DNA from: Protopterus annectens
Lineage: Eukaryota; Chordata; Ceratodontiformes; Protopteridae
Reading direction: 5' to 3'
Length of the DNA stretch: 64,000 bases
Assembly (NCBI RefSeq): GCF_019279795.1
Contig: NC_056745.1
Span: 1,487,990,757 to 1,488,054,756 of the forward strand
Of this stretch, positions 10,760-22,213 are shown piece by piece. The notes beneath the pieces are model-generated. The model had not been told where the DNA came from, did no database searches, and was given only the letters and a program-made list of their open reading frames with translations. How positions within the stretch are numbered: position 1 is the first letter of the stretch; the number at the start of each line of letters is the position of its first letter. Position numbers and translations under genes: made by a program.

Positions 10760-12790
10760 CATGGTTTGTCAAAATTCTGTGATCCTCCTAACCTGGAGTT
10801 CATAGCAATTTATGAGCAATTGTTCATAGAGACCCTGTACAACCATGTAAATGGCTGTATAGAGGCTGCTGTATATATTAGAAGTCAGCACAGAACAAAC
10901 TCTAACAGCAAACAGTGGTGGAATCCTAACCTTAATAGGGTATATAACAAAAGGAAAAAAGTACTGGCTAAAATCAGAATCAGGAAGAACATCTCCCATA
11001 ATGATAAGGAATTTTCTAATTAAACTAAACAGGAAGCTCAGAGGACTAATTAAGTCCAACAAGGCCAATTACATGCACAAAATAGCCTCACAGGCTAAAG
11101 ACAATCACTAAGTCTTCTACAGCTCTGTCCATAACCTCAAAGGCAGCACACATCAGTGCGTTGATCTGGTGGTCAATGGTGCCACCTTCACTGAACAGAG
11201 TGGCACAGTGAATCTCTGCCTGACAAATTCATCTCAGACTTCACCCCCTTGCCTTCCCCCCATGAAATACCTTCTAGCATAACCCCTCAAATATTAGCAG
11301 GGAGCAGGTCATGGTGGCATTCGCTAAAGCCAAAAACACAGCCTCAAATGGGCCCAGCCAGTATTCCAAGATGCCTCCTAAATAGCTGGAAACATGATCT
11401 ATCAAGACTACTTGAGTAACATGTCAACTGTAGACTCATAACTGGCTTTGTACCCTGAGAATGCAGGGCTGCAATGGTTATTCCACTTCGAAAAGGTGGA
11501 CACTCAACTGACCCCAGAATCTACAGACCCTTTAGTCTCACTAGTGTAATATGGAAAGTCATGGAATGACTTATTATAGAAAAATAAATAGACAGCTTTC
11601 AGACACTGCAGCCAACCCCGTTTTGGATTTGTCAAGGGAAGGTCATACCCATTAATCCTGGCAGACTTCTTTACGAAAGTCATCAAGGCAATGAAGTAGG
11701 AGAAAAAAGGTACATACCTCCTACCTGGACCTGGCTAAGATGTTCAGTACAGTACCCCACTCTGGTGTAATTGACATTCGCACTGCACTGGGCATAAACT
11801 TTTGCATAACTCAGTGGATTTCCAGCATGGGTCATAGTCAGGACCCAGAAGGACAGTATTGGTGAGACCACCTCCACTAAGAGACAGGTCACTGGTGGGA
11901 TACCTCAAGGCTTCATGGTGACTGCTCCTATCTAGCATTTACATTTTGGAGGTAAATGCTAGTGTCAATGGATTTTGGCTGACCAAGCTCACAGATGACT
12001 ACAAATTGAGAACTGTGATGGATTCCCCATGACGCAAACATCTTACAAAAGGATGTAACACAGACAAAATGACTGGTGCCAAAGTCATGGATTAAAACTC
12101 AATGTCATGAAATGCATTATTGTGCCATTTGGCAAAATGGCCACCTGTGGTAATTACTCCATTGAAAAGACAATCCATAAGATCTGACCTGGTAGCCAAG
12201 GATCTGGGAACATATGTAGACAGTAATCTGGAGTTTGACCAACATGTGGCATTTTTTGTTGTCCAACTTTTAAGTAAGAGCATGGTATCTGGGTCCAAGG
12301 AAATCATATTGCCACATTATTTGGCCCTTAGATCCATCACTGAGCATGTACTTGACCAGATGTATGCAACAGATGGAGCACCCACAAAGGTTCTTCACCA
12401 GACTAATCCAGGGTAAAAACATATTGTCCTATACAGATCCCCTTAAAGCTTTTTCTCTATACTCTGTCTCCTACATGTTACTAAGATGTGATCTGTGCCT
12501 GGTATGCCAGGCATCCTCGGATCCAGCTCTTATGGACCTTTGGCTCATTCACAAAATGAACAGCATTAGAACCACTAGACCAAAGGATATAAATTTTGCT
12601 TGTGACATAACCAAGACATGCTGGTCCAACATATATGTGTCTCAGTATATCCCCATTCTTTGGAACAGGCTCCCCATCCATGTGAAGCAGAGAAGAGAGG
12701 GACACAATTGGGTTGGGTTGCATGTCTAGGCTTATAAAAGACCTTGTGGTCATTAGCCTAATATATACTATGAACTTATGAACCTAAGTG
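10760..12790 (+). pseudogene. CR1-clade LINE ORF2, decayed, plus strand
   Basis: Recognisable pieces in order are: KQWWNPNLNRVYNKRKK (about 10915-10965), matching the linker WWTPAINKLYNKRRK of the better copy; the RT palm, where LTDD replaces FADD near 11990; the late RT/thumb at 12346-12729 (SVSYMLLRCDLCLVCQA, LWNRLPIHVKQ); and the 3' end at 12730-12790 with ctaggcttataaaa and a tatgaacttatgaaccta tail. Frameshifts and stops are dense. The octamer tail and 3' UTR place it in the same family as 5430-8500 and 23742-27003, in opposite orientation. Confidence 0.88.
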
Positions 12791-13004
12791 ATGTATTCTC
12801 AGAAGTGTACTATCAGTGTATTTTAACTTTCTAAGAATGACCATGATTGTGACTAATACACTATTTGCTGTCCTCCCCTACAGTGCTACTTTTGTGGCAT
12901 TACACAAACAGCAAAAATAAATAAAGTAGAAGGTTATCAGTGCTGTTTAGTTATTGTCTACCAGTGTGGCACTGGTATACAGAGCGTTCAAGACACTGAA
13001 GGTT
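12791..13004. other. No recognised feature
   Basis: Short AT-rich spacer between the LINE 3' tail and the 26-bp array. Nothing identified. Confidence 0.6.
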
Positions 13005-13361
13005 AACAGTGGAGAGTTAGTGGTGCCATTAGTATATACTAACTAGTAGTGCCATTAGTATATTCTAAATAACAATGCCATTAGTGTACGCTAACTAGCA
13101 GTGCCATTAGTATATACTAACTAGTAGTGCCGTTAGTATATTCTAAATAACAATGCCATTAGTGTACGCTAACTAGCAGTGCCATTAGTATATACTAACT
13201 AGTAGTGCCATTAGTATATTCTAAATAACAATGCCATTAGTGTACGCTAACTAGCAGTGCCATTAGTATATACTAACTAGCAGTGCCATTAGTATACACT
13301 AACTAGTAGTGCCATTAATCTACGCTATCTTGCTGGGTCATTAGTATATGCTAACTAGCAG
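13005..13361. repeat. 26-bp array with 78-bp higher-order period (left part)
   Basis: The basic unit resembles ctaactagtagtgccattag plus tatata. Three variants (ending tatata, tatatt and gtacg, the last preceded by ctaaataacaa) alternate in a fixed order, giving a 78-bp block repeated about three times. The array stops at ...ctaactagcag (13361), where DIRS copy 1 begins, and resumes at about 18880. Confidence 0.9.
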
Positions 13362-13552
13362 ATGTTCTTTGTGTTTCACTGCTGCAGTCCTAACCATTGG
13401 GTTATCCATGCTGTGGTAGCCCTTAGTCGGCCCGAATACCAGAGTCAAGGTTCTGTGCATCGGCTGCTGTCACCTGCTGGGCGACATCAGGTCATCTGAG
13501 CTATAAAAGAGAGCAGGAGACACCATTACCTCAGTCTTTCTTGTCATGGAGC
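13362..13552 (+). repeat. DIRS copy 1 left inverted terminal repeat with TATA box
   Basis: It is paired with 18657-18871 in inverted orientation. It contains tataaaa at 13502-13508, followed by the conserved cctcagtctttctt start-site-like block (about 13530-13544) found at the same place in copies 2 and 3. A degenerate CRE-like gacatcag lies upstream of the TATA box. Confidence 0.85.
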
Positions 13553-13652
13553 CTGTAGCAGAAGCAATTTGCAACAGTGATTTTGAACTTCAGCTGAAAA
13601 CGTCTAAAGCTAAGTATCCCATTGGGGATCCTTCCTTTTTCTTGCACTAACC

Positions 13653-15493
13653 AATGTACGAAAAAGTCATTAACTGTCTCACCTGTGGAAAGCAAATACC
13701 ACACTGAGATTTCTATTCTTACTGTGTCACTTGCTTAGGCCCAAATCATGACGTACCCCGCTGTCAGTTCTGTGCCCTCTTTAACGCTAGAACTATTGAT
13801 CATAGAGCTCTGTTTGTATCCAGTTATTTTTGTCTTGCATCTCCGATTACCCAATATGGCATCCGTCAGTCAGTAAACCGCAGATCTTCTGAAAAAAATG
13901 TAAAGATAAGGATAGATACAGACTGCATAAGGCCAAGCCTTCAAACAACACCACCACTAAAAGGGTCGTCAGTTCTTTGAAATTCAGTGAGGAGCTTTCA
14001 CAGCCCCTGATGCCCGACTCCATTACTTCACAAGCCTCTACTGAGACCCTTTGGGAGTCCTGTATGCCACAGATGACTGCATCATCTAACAAGCCTTTGG
14101 ATGTGCCTCAGTTGGGTCCGGAGCTGCTACACAGGCACCAGCTTCTGAGGATACCACTCGCACTTCAGAATTTGCTTCAAGGCCTTTGCCCTCTCTTCTG
14201 ACTAACACACCGACAGCACCGAGGGATACTCTTCAGGCCAGACTTAGAGCTACTCCAAAGAAAGCAAGAAAACATTTCCATTCCACTACTCCTCCACCTC
14301 CTCAAACTAGAATGCTTAAAATGGCAGAGGATCTCATCACTTTCATCCAGGGTAATCAGGCCACTCCAGCCAAAAGGAGAAGGGAACCTTCTCCAGACAT
14401 CCAATCGAATTTATACTCCTCTGTTTCTGAAGAGGAAAATCCTCTTACTACCTATGAAGACTCAGATGCAGAAAAATCTATTCCTTCTGCATCACCTCCA
14501 GAGGACTTTTCCTTTTGGAAAACCCTCCACACCCTCATGGAACATTTCCAGTGGGAATCTACAGATTTCCCTCAGTCCAAGAAAAGACTAAGAGAGTTTC
14601 TGGACCTGCCCCAGCACAGACCTCTGGCCATCACACCCATCTTGGAGTTGGTAGATGATGTTTAACAAGAATCCAGCCTTACCCCTGACACCCTTCCACC
14701 TGCCCCCAGAAAACCTGACAGGTACTACAGGGTACCTGACACACATCAATTCCTCTACAGAAATCCTATAGCAGATCCAGAGGTAATTACTCATGGACCT
14801 AAGGGAGTTAAGGCTACCTCTGAAAAGAATCCTACTCCCTCAGACAAAGAATCCAGGGCCCTGGACAGATGGGGTAAAAAATATATACCTCTGCAAATTT
14901 AAATATAAGGGCTCTCAACTGTCAGTTCCATATGTTAAAATATCAACAGCACACTTTGGAATTTTTGAAACAGAAAATTTCTGCTTTTCCAGATTTTGCC
15001 AAGAATACAAAGATAGCAGAATTACTGCACTCTTCATCTCAGGTGGCAAAGCACTCCTTGCACTGTGGATTTGATGCCCAAGAAGCTTCTAGCAGGGCAG
15101 CAGTGACAGGATCTGTTATCAGAAGACATGCATGGCTGAAGGGAACAACCTCTCCCTGATCATGTCAAAGCTAAAATCATGGATGCACCTCTTGACAAAG
15201 ACCGTTTGTTCGGACAGAAAACTGAAGAGGTACTTAAAAAGATGGAAGACAAAGCAAAATTGAGGCAGACTGTTAAAGATTTTCTTCAAGTACAACCTCC
15301 TAGGTTCAGAAAAAATTTTCCCTCTAAACACTGGTCCTTTCCTGCACCAAACAGCAGGCACAAGGCAAAACCCGTAGGGCGAGACCCACCAGGACTCAAA
15401 CTCAGGACCAGCAAAGAACTAAACAGTGGCACCCTTCAAACACTAGAGCAGGGAGTTCAAAGGCAACTCTGTATGGAAAAACACTCTCAATGA
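13653..15493 (+). pseudogene. DIRS copy 1 gag (ORF1), broken
   Basis: ATG at 13653 starts MYEKVINCLTCGKQIPH, then a TGA, then DFYSYCVTCLGPNHDVPRC. This is the Cys/His cluster that opens DIRS ORF1 in all three copies. Later conserved blocks are YEDSDAEKSIPSASPPEDF (about 14452-14508), DLPQHRPLAITPILELVDDV (14605-14662) and the region before the basic tail (15179-15390, KVKDFLQVQPPRFRKNF-like). Several stops and frameshifts separate the blocks. The product would be the nucleocapsid-like RNA-binding protein of the element. It is not expressible as one protein. Confidence 0.88.
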
Positions 15494-15499
15494 CTACCT

Positions 15500-17397
15500 T
15501 CCCCTCTCTGCCTGCCTCCACCACACCAAAACCTAGGAGGAAGGCTATCTCTATGCAGAGAAAATTGAAACTCTATAACAAAAGATCACTGGGTATTAAA
15601 AATCATTGCTCAGGGGTACAAATTAAATTTCCAAGAACTGCCACCTCCAAGAGGTTACCCAGACCTACCTCCAAACCAGTGGGCAGAAGCACTAAAACAA
15701 GTCCAAAACCTAATATCCCTAGGGGCAGTAGAACCTGCACCTCCAGAACAAGTTGCAAAAGGATTCTATTCCAGACTGTTCCTTGTTCCCAGAAAAGAGG
15801 GGACTTGGTGTCCCATCCTGGACCTATCTTTTCTCAATACCTTCCTGGTAATCCCAAAACTCAAAATGCTTACCTTACAACAGCTTCTACCAATGCTGCC
15901 AAACAAAGCTTGGATGGTCATCTTAGACCTAAAGGATGCTTACCTGCACATCCCAATAAAGAAAAGAAAATTCCTGCGCTTCAGAACAGGATCACTACAC
16001 TTTCAATTCTCTGCTTTGCCCTTTGGCTTATCTACTGCACCCAAGGTATTCACCAAATGTCTAGCTCCTGCCAATGCCTTTTGCAGGCAAGACAATGTAC
16101 ATATTTACCCTTACCCTTACGAAGGTCTCATCTAAGCAGACTGCAAGGAACTGCTCCTGCAGCACTTCTCATTTGTAAAAACCCTACTCACCTCTCTGGG
16201 GTTCACTATCAATGAAAAAAAATCAAAACAGACACCTACCAGGAAAATCATATTTCTGGGAGCCTTCTTGGAGACAGAACAGGAAATGGCCTTTCTATCC
16301 GCAGAAAAGCAAAGTTTCCTACCAGAATACTTGACTACTCTGGCTTCCCAAACCCAGTTTTCTGCCAGGGAGCTCTAGGGTACATGGCCTCATGCATCCT
16401 CCTGGTACCTCTGGTCAGACTACACATGAGGAAAAGTCAATGGTACCTAAAGAACATATGGTGTCCACATTCACCTCTGGACAACTCCCTGCCCGTGATC
16501 CGTTACATAAGATCCAAGTTCCTGTGGTGGGCCCAGGCCTGTGCTCTGAACAAGGGACTTTCATTCACCCTCCATCCATCAGACAAGACATAACTACAGA
16601 TACTTTGGAAATAGCCTGGGGCACCTACCTAGAAGGCAGAATGCACCCAAGGTCTCTGGGATGCACAGAGACTACCCTTGCACATCAACTAAAATGAAAT
16701 GACAGCAGTACAACACTCTCTGGCATCCTTCAAACCTCACCTCAAACCAGGGGTTCTTCTCATAAAAACAGACAGCATCAGTCATGTGGTACATCAACAA
16801 ACATGGAGGGGCTCAATCTTACCCCCTGTGCAGACTAGCCATGAACCTGTGACTAGCAGCCTCATCCATGGGACTACATCTTATAGCCCAATACCTACCG
16901 GGCATCAGTAACACCCTGGCACACCAACTAAGCAGGCACTTGCTGGACCCACACGAATGTCAAATCTACAGACATTTTTTGCAAATTACTCACACATGGA
17001 GGACCCCCAGGTGGACCTCTTTGCCTCTCATTTAAATCACCAACTACAGAAATTATGCACCAGGGAGTATCATCACCTGGCCTGGAAGTTCGATGCCCTG
17101 ACCTTCCCTTGGAATACCCTCTTTGTGTATGCAGTCCCACCTCTACCTCTCATTCCAGAAGTACTAATCAACATAAGGGGGGAGGAAGAACCAAGATCAG
17201 TACTCATTGCCCCAGATTGGTCCAGACAGCATTGGTACCCACTGCTGCACAGCCTATCTCACCAGACCCCCTGGCAGCTACCCCTGATACCTCACCTGCT
17301 ATCCCGGGGGGGGGGGGCAATGCTGCACCCAGACCTTCAGACACTCAAGCTCTCAGCATGGCTTATTCTACCAAAACCAACAAGGAATCTATGCTAA
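15500..17397 (+). pseudogene. DIRS copy 1 reverse transcriptase-RNase H, broken
   Basis: The RT frame is clearest at 15866-16135 (MLTLQQLLPMLPNKAW, LDLKDAYLHIPI, FSALPFGLSTAPKVF). The catalytic YLDD is lost: the site reads PYPYEG in a shifted frame near 16105-16130. The RNase H part (16384-16920) is fragmentary. The C-terminal conserved segment at 16957-17397 (VDLFASHLNHQLQKLC, LIAPDWSRQHWYPLL) is open. A poly-G run at 17307 adds a likely slip. An overlapping open frame at 15490-16215 is a shadow of this gene. Confidence 0.88.
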
Positions 17398-17402
17398 GCA
17401 AG

Positions 17403-18389
17403 AAAGCCCTTGACATCATCACAGAAGCCAGAAGGCCCAGCACCAGAAAATCTTAAGCTGGAGAATGGGAAAGATTTTGCTCCTGGAGCCAGTCCAAGGG
17501 GGCAGACATGCATCTGCCCTCCCTTCCTCTTATTCTAGATTATCTTGCTGAGCTTCTTAATAAGGGTCTCTCCTCTCCTCCATAAAGATCCACGCCTCTG
17601 CCATCTTGGCACACTTTGATACAGAACAGCCATTGTTCTCAAACACTCTTATCAAACAATTCCTTAGAGGAGCCTCTAATATAAGGCCTCCCAGAAGACA
17701 GCCCACCCCAGCCTGGGACCTGAACTATGCTTTAAAAAGTGTACTCTGCCTCCCTTCGAATCTGCAGCATCCTCAGAACTAAAGTACCTCTCTTGGAAGA
17801 CTGCCTATCTCCTGGTTATTACTTCAGCCAGGAGAGTGTCAGAGCTTCAAGCCTTAATGGCCATTGAGTCATTTATCATCTTCCATGGAGACAGGGTCAC
17901 CCTGAGAACCAATCTCTCCTTCGTGCCAAAGGTGGTTTTGGATGTTACCCTCAACCAGGCCATCCACCTGCCCACCTTCTTTTCTAACCCTCAAAACAAG
18001 GGGGAAAGGATACTGCATTCTTTAGATGTCTACAGGCAACTCAGTTTTTATCTGGATTGTACAAAGTAATTCAAGAAAACTGACCAGCTCTTGGTCAGCT
18101 TTAAAACAGGGACACGGGGGAAACCAATATCCAAATGGACCATTTCCAAATGGGTAGCACACTGCATCCAATTTTGCTACTCCTTGCATGGAAAACCACT
18201 CCCTAGGACCATCAGAACCCATTCCACTAGGGCAACCTCTACTTCCACAGCATTCCTTAGAGGGGTACCCACCAGAGACATCATGGAAGCTGCCACACCT
18301 TCTCCAAACATTACCATCTGAACCTATTCTCAAAAGCTAGGGCTGGGTTTGCCTCTGCAATTCTGCAGGGCATGCTCACCCAATCTTAA
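17403..18389 (+). pseudogene. DIRS copy 1 tyrosine recombinase, broken
   Basis: It starts with KKALDIITEARRPSTRKS then a TAA in place of Tyr. The core TSARRVSELQALMAIESF is at about 17822-17880, and HSTRA at about 18220. The segment carrying the catalytic Trp/His before the Tyr is deleted: compared with copies 2 and 3, about 16 bp between GAAT and the TFSKHYHL-like codons (about 18298) are missing, which also shifts the frame. Other frameshifts lie at 17580-17760. It cannot make an active recombinase. Confidence 0.88.
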
Positions 18390-18433
18390 GCTTCTATTAA
18401 CCTTTCACCCTTCTCCTCAGCTTTGGGAATATT

Positions 18434-18533
18434 CCCAGTGGTTAGGACTGGAGCAGTGAAACATGAAGAACATAGTACGGTTGTGTACACTCACCATAAA
18501 TGTGGATGTTCAACTGTTCCCACTGCTGCAGTC
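18434..18533 (+). repeat. DIRS copy 1 internal complementary region
   Basis: 18434-18473 is the reverse complement of the left terminus (13362-13401) with about four mismatches. 18474-18533 is the reverse complement of the right terminus. The two abut at gaacat/agtacgg. In DIRS elements this region is thought to template the circular junction during replication. Confidence 0.88.
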
Positions 18534-18656
18534 ATGCTTTCCCTCCCTCCTTCTCCCTGATATCTTCTTTCCTTATGGAGACGCATATTTCTATGAGGGT
18601 CTCTGACCCCTGGACTACTAATAATTATTAAAATTGGACTACTCTGGTTGGTTAAG

Positions 18657-18871
18657 GCAAGACAAACTGAGGTAATGGCATTGTCTGCTCTCCTTTATAG
18701 CTCGGATGACCTGACGTCACCCAGTGAGTGACACCAGCTGACACACAAAGCCTTGACTCTGGTATTCGGACCGATTGAAGGCTACCACAGCATGGATAAC
18801 CCAATGGTTAGGACTGCAGCAGTGAACACACTCAAACATCTACATTCATGGTAAGTGTACACAACTGTACT
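18657..18871 (-). repeat. DIRS copy 1 right inverted terminal repeat
   Basis: Inverted partner of 13362-13552. It contains a full CRE-type palindrome core tgacgtca (about 18712-18719) and an inverted TATA segment (tttatag). It ends with a 3' extension (about 30 bp, ctacattcatggtaagtgta then cacaactgtact) absent from the left repeat, as is typical of DIRS. Confidence 0.85.
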
Positions 18872-19110
18872 TTCCTTTATTATATACTAACTAGCAGTGC
18901 CATTAGTATATGCTAACTAGTAGTGCCATTCATTTGTTCTAACTAGTAGTGCCATTAGTCTAGTCTACTAGCAATGCCATTAGTGTATGCTAACTAGCAG
19001 TGCCATTAGCATATACTAACTAGTAGTGCCATTAATCTGTAATAATTAGTAGTGTCATTAATCTGAACTAACTAGTAGTGTTATTAATCTATTCTAACTA
19101 GCGGTGCATT
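18872..19110. repeat. 26-bp array, right part
   Basis: It continues the array cut by DIRS copy 1, with more divergent units (ctaactagcagtgccattag and relatives). The first bases after the element (ttccttta) do not fit the unit, so some sequence was lost or altered at this junction. Confidence 0.85.
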
Positions 19111-19805
19111 AGTGTATGTCAAGTAATATACAACAGAACTTTCTGCATAAATCCAGTGATTGTTAATGCTTTGTCACAAATAGAGTACAATAGTTGGGTC
19201 CTGGTAATCATAAACATCGTGCACAGAAATGTGCAAATACACTGGGTAATAGGTTTATTACATTAGTGTTTTAGGTGGCAATGCACAGACATGGATCTCA
19301 TCCCCTGAGGGGGGTATACAAGACTTCACCTATTCTTGATAAGATGTACACAGGAGCTCATAATATACATTGTAATTTAATAAGTGGTCTGATGCCAAAT
19401 TTGTCCCCAGTCCCTACTATAGCAAAACAGTTGTTATGCTGTGCTGTATTGCATGCTAGCACAACACACAGTGCTTTGATTCAAGATTCATAGAAATGGC
19501 TGGAGCTGGGTTTACCGTAGTATGGTGTAATCTGCTGCTGTGAAGCTCCCATTGGTAGAGCTCAGTAGCATGACTAAGTAGAATAAAGTTGCCAGCAGGC
19601 AGTTTCCTTTTGTACAAAGGAGGTTTGGGCTTTTGTAGCTGCACAAATGTTTTGTAGCTGTATGATGAGAATTGCATTAGTAAGAAGACTTGCTGTGCTG
19701 CCAAGCTCAGTGCCTTTGGATTTTATGTAGCTCAGGTTCCATGAGTTATCCTCAGGAGACCCACTGGTACAGACGTGGTATTGTGCTGTTCAGTCACATG
19801 TGAAT
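19111..19805. other. No recognised feature
   Basis: Unique-looking AT-rich DNA. The short open frames at 19275-19493 (plus) and 19456-19704 (minus) overlap each other and show no motif. Confidence 0.55.
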
Positions 19806-20277
19806 GGTGAGGGGGTAATGTGCATATGTACTCTGTACACAAAGTACTGAGGCACCATAATGGGATAAGAATGGTTACGATGTATCACACCACTGTGTAT
19901 CTTCTTTACTCTGTACATGAAGTACTGAGGCACCATAATGTATCACACCACTGTGCATCTTCTTTACTCTGTACATGAAGTACTGAGGCACCATAATGGG
20001 ATAAGAATGGTTACAATGTATCACACCACTGTGTATCTTCTTTACTCTGTACACGAAGTACTGAGGCACCATAATGGGATAAGAATGGTTACAATGTATC
20101 ACACCACTGTGCATCTTCTTTACTCTATACACAAAGTACTGAGGCACCATAATGGGATAAGAATGGTTACAATGTATCACACCACTGTGTATCTTCTTTA
20201 CTCTGTACACAAAGTACTGAGGCACCATAATGGGATAAGAATGGTTACAATGTATCACACCACTGTGTATCTTCTTT
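19806..20277. repeat. 78-bp tandem array (about 5-6 units)
   Basis: The unit contains tactctgtacacgaagtact, gaggcaccataatgggataa and gaatggttacaatgtatcac. Unit starts at 19908, 19965, 20043, 20121 and 20199 show a 78-bp period with one 57-bp shortened unit. Frames stay open on both strands only because 78 is a multiple of three. Confidence 0.92.
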
Positions 20278-20411
20278 TTATGAATCACAAAGAGCTTTGT
20301 TATACCTTTCAGTAGTGTATCAGCTCTGTACTGTGGTGCACAAAGGTAATGACTGTTAGCCAAAGTATGCAATACACTTAAAATCAGTACCTTTAGCTAC
20401 AGTGTCATACA

Positions 20412-20863
20412 GATAAACCAAACTAGTGGTCTGAGTGCCCAAGATAAAAACTACTAAACCTAAAGTAAGGCACACATGGAGCTCAGCAAAACAAACAACT
20501 GCTTTAATGAACAAGCACAAAAACAATCCACAGTTTTGGTTTTAACTTTTAGATTCATTCACCTTTAAGGTTCATGTGTTTTAATGCATTTTGTGTGTGT
20601 AATTGAATTTGTTCACTCATTGGTTCATTTGAATTAGATTAGTTTATTTATTCATCAAAGGAAGAGAGGTTAGGTATCTGATGAAGTTATTGTGACGAAA
20701 ATGTATGTGGATTAACTTTACAGCGTTATTGTGTTGTTGCTTGTGCTTTGCAATTTTGTTTGCTGTGCTGCTGTGATTTAGCTTGCTGTGGATTGTTTTT
20801 GTGCTTGTTCATTAAAGCAGCTGTCCGTTTTGATGAGCTCCGTGTGTGCCTTACTTTAGGTTT
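20412..20863 (+). mobile_element. Small inverted-repeat retroelement with hammerhead-like core
   Basis: The 13-bp direct repeats acagtgtcataca at 20399-20411 and 20864-20876 look like a target-site duplication. Inside, 20455-20533 and 20786-20863 are inverted copies about 80 bp long with only a few mismatches. Between them lies CTGATGA...GAAA (20678-20700). A long target duplication, inverted partial copies and a hammerhead-like core together suggest a short Penelope-like insertion. There is no coding sequence, so the class is an inference. Confidence 0.55.
20678..20700 (+). ncRNA. Hammerhead-ribozyme-like core
   Basis: CTGATGA, A, GTTA-TTG-TGAC (a possible 4-bp stem II including one G-U pair), then GAAA. 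These are the two conserved hammerhead strands in correct spacing. I could not find a canonical stem III and cleavage site downstream, so activity is unproven. Confidence 0.35.
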
Positions 20864-21039
20864 ACAGTGTCATACAAACTGGAACTGTAGATGTTATTCA
20901 GCTTTATTGCACTGTATGTATGCCCTTGTGGAAAGTCATTATAGAACAGAACAATTTGTAATTTGGATTTGTGACTATATATGCAATTTGCAGTCTAATC
21001 TTACATCAATATATTATATTATTACGATTCTTCTCCAAA

Positions 21040-21960
21040 TCCCTCTGTAATGAAAAAACAAAATGTAAAGTACTTGTTCCTGATAATATAACTATTAAAA
21101 TCACTTTCCATAGCAAATTATTAGGAATGGTAGTGGATATTAATCCTAACTTTGACCCGCACATACAAAATTGCATAAGAAAAACTCATGAAAACTAGGG
21201 ATCCTTTACAGAGCCAAAATCTTTCTCAACGTTGCAACTAAAGTTGCACTTCCCACTACTTATTTCCACACCCCGTGCTTCTTTATGGTGCTCAGATCCT
21301 CACTTAACCTTCAGGCATCACAAACATCAAAACTTGAACAATCCTGTAACAAAGTTGCTAAATTTGCAGCAAATAACCCTTTCAGAACCCACCACATTGT
21401 AGCACTAAAAAGCCTAAATTGATAAGAACTATCCCATCAACTGACATATACACAGCTTCTTACCACCTATAAAATTATCCTACATCCATCTGCTTACCCA
21501 GCACTAAATAATATTCTACAAAACAATGTTCCCAATCGGTCATTATGATCCAGTGACCAAATACTCCTGTCTGTCCACAAACCTATAAAATCTGCTAGAC
21601 ATTGTCATGGGCATTGGATGGCGCAGTGGTAGGGTTGTCGCCTCACAGCAAGAGGTTCTCTGGTTCGATTCTCGGGTGGGGTGCCTTCTGTGTGTAGTGT
21701 GCATGTCTTCCCTGCGTTCGTGTGGGTTTCCTCCGGGTGCTCCGGTTTTCTCCCACATTCAAAGACATGCATCTGGAGCATTTCTCCCCGGGCCTCTGCT
21801 GAAAATTGGCTACATTCCAAATTGGCCTTTCCCGGTTAACAAATGTTAAACAAAAATAAATAAATAAATTGTCTATACTTGTGCCATGTTGCTAAGGCCT
21901 GGAACTCCTTACCCATAGCTGGATCTGTTCTTGTTCAACACCAGGACAAATTATATCCCT
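21040..21960 (+). pseudogene. L2-like LINE ORF2 C-terminal fragment, split by a SINE
   Basis: The plus-strand reading gives ITIKITFHSKLLGMVVDINP and NFDPHIQNCIRKTHEN (21090-21198), the late RT block with the LGxxxD pattern. Further degenerate thumb-like codons run to about 21600. After the SINE the reading resumes as KAWNSLPIAGSVLVQ (about 21893-21940), the typical L2-type C-terminal WNSLP block, and stops near 21970. It is not the CR1 family seen elsewhere in the window. It could belong with the 5' fragment at the left edge. Confidence 0.7.
21604..21872 (+). mobile_element. tRNA-headed SINE with V-SINE-like core
   Basis: A box tggcgcagtggt (21619-21630) and B box ggttcgattc (21662-21671) give a Pol III internal promoter in a tRNA-like head. 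The core at about 21690-21775 includes cctccgggtgctccggtttt, the conserved segment I associate with the vertebrate V-SINE superfamily. The tail (ctgctgaaaattggct...ccggttaacaaatgttaaa) ends in (aaat)n. It sits inside an L2-like LINE fragment, with attgtc on both sides as a possible short target duplication. The superfamily name is from memory. Confidence 0.8.
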
Positions 21961-21972
21961 AAATGTGAACTA

Positions 21973-22205
21973 ATACCTGCTCACACCTGACACCTCCTTA
22001 CTCTCCCTTCTTTACTCATTTCCTTACTTCTAGCAATTTGTCTCCCCTCGATTTCTCTCTAGATATACCATAAACCTGCTTTTCTCTCACTTTGTAGTAC
22101 AATTCCTGTTTATTTCATACTAACTTAACTTTAATTTCTCATTATACTGGTTACAATTTCTCTGAATATTAAATTGTTGTCATATAACTTGTATCTGTTC
22201 TTAAA
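21973..22205. other. No recognised feature
   Basis: Pyrimidine-rich AT DNA following the LINE stop. It may be LINE 3' UTR. Nothing else seen. Confidence 0.5.
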
Positions 22206-22213
22206 GTTTTCAT

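Larger units (their letters stand above)
13362..18871 (+). mobile_element. DIRS-type retrotransposon, copy 1 (decayed, termini complete)
   Basis: This is a complete element by structure. It has inverted terminal repeats (left 13362-13552, right 18657-18871), gag, RT-RNase H and tyrosine recombinase remnants in order, and an internal complementary region (18434-18533) matching both termini. The ends are defined by the internal complementary region: left end atgttcttt, right end ctgtact. The left flank ends in G and the right flank starts with TT, the same as in copies 2 and 3. All three coding regions are broken. It lies inside a 26-bp array. The terminal sequence is close to copy 3 and distinct from copy 2. 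Confidence 0.93.

Noticed and set aside
19875..20372. 165-codon minus-strand and 125-codon plus-strand frames with repeats
   Set aside because: Artefacts of the 78-bp tandem array.
21619..21671. tRNA gene
   Set aside because: A and B boxes are present but the sequence does not fold as a full tRNA and is joined to a SINE core and tail; the same head recurs at 39010 and 43268.
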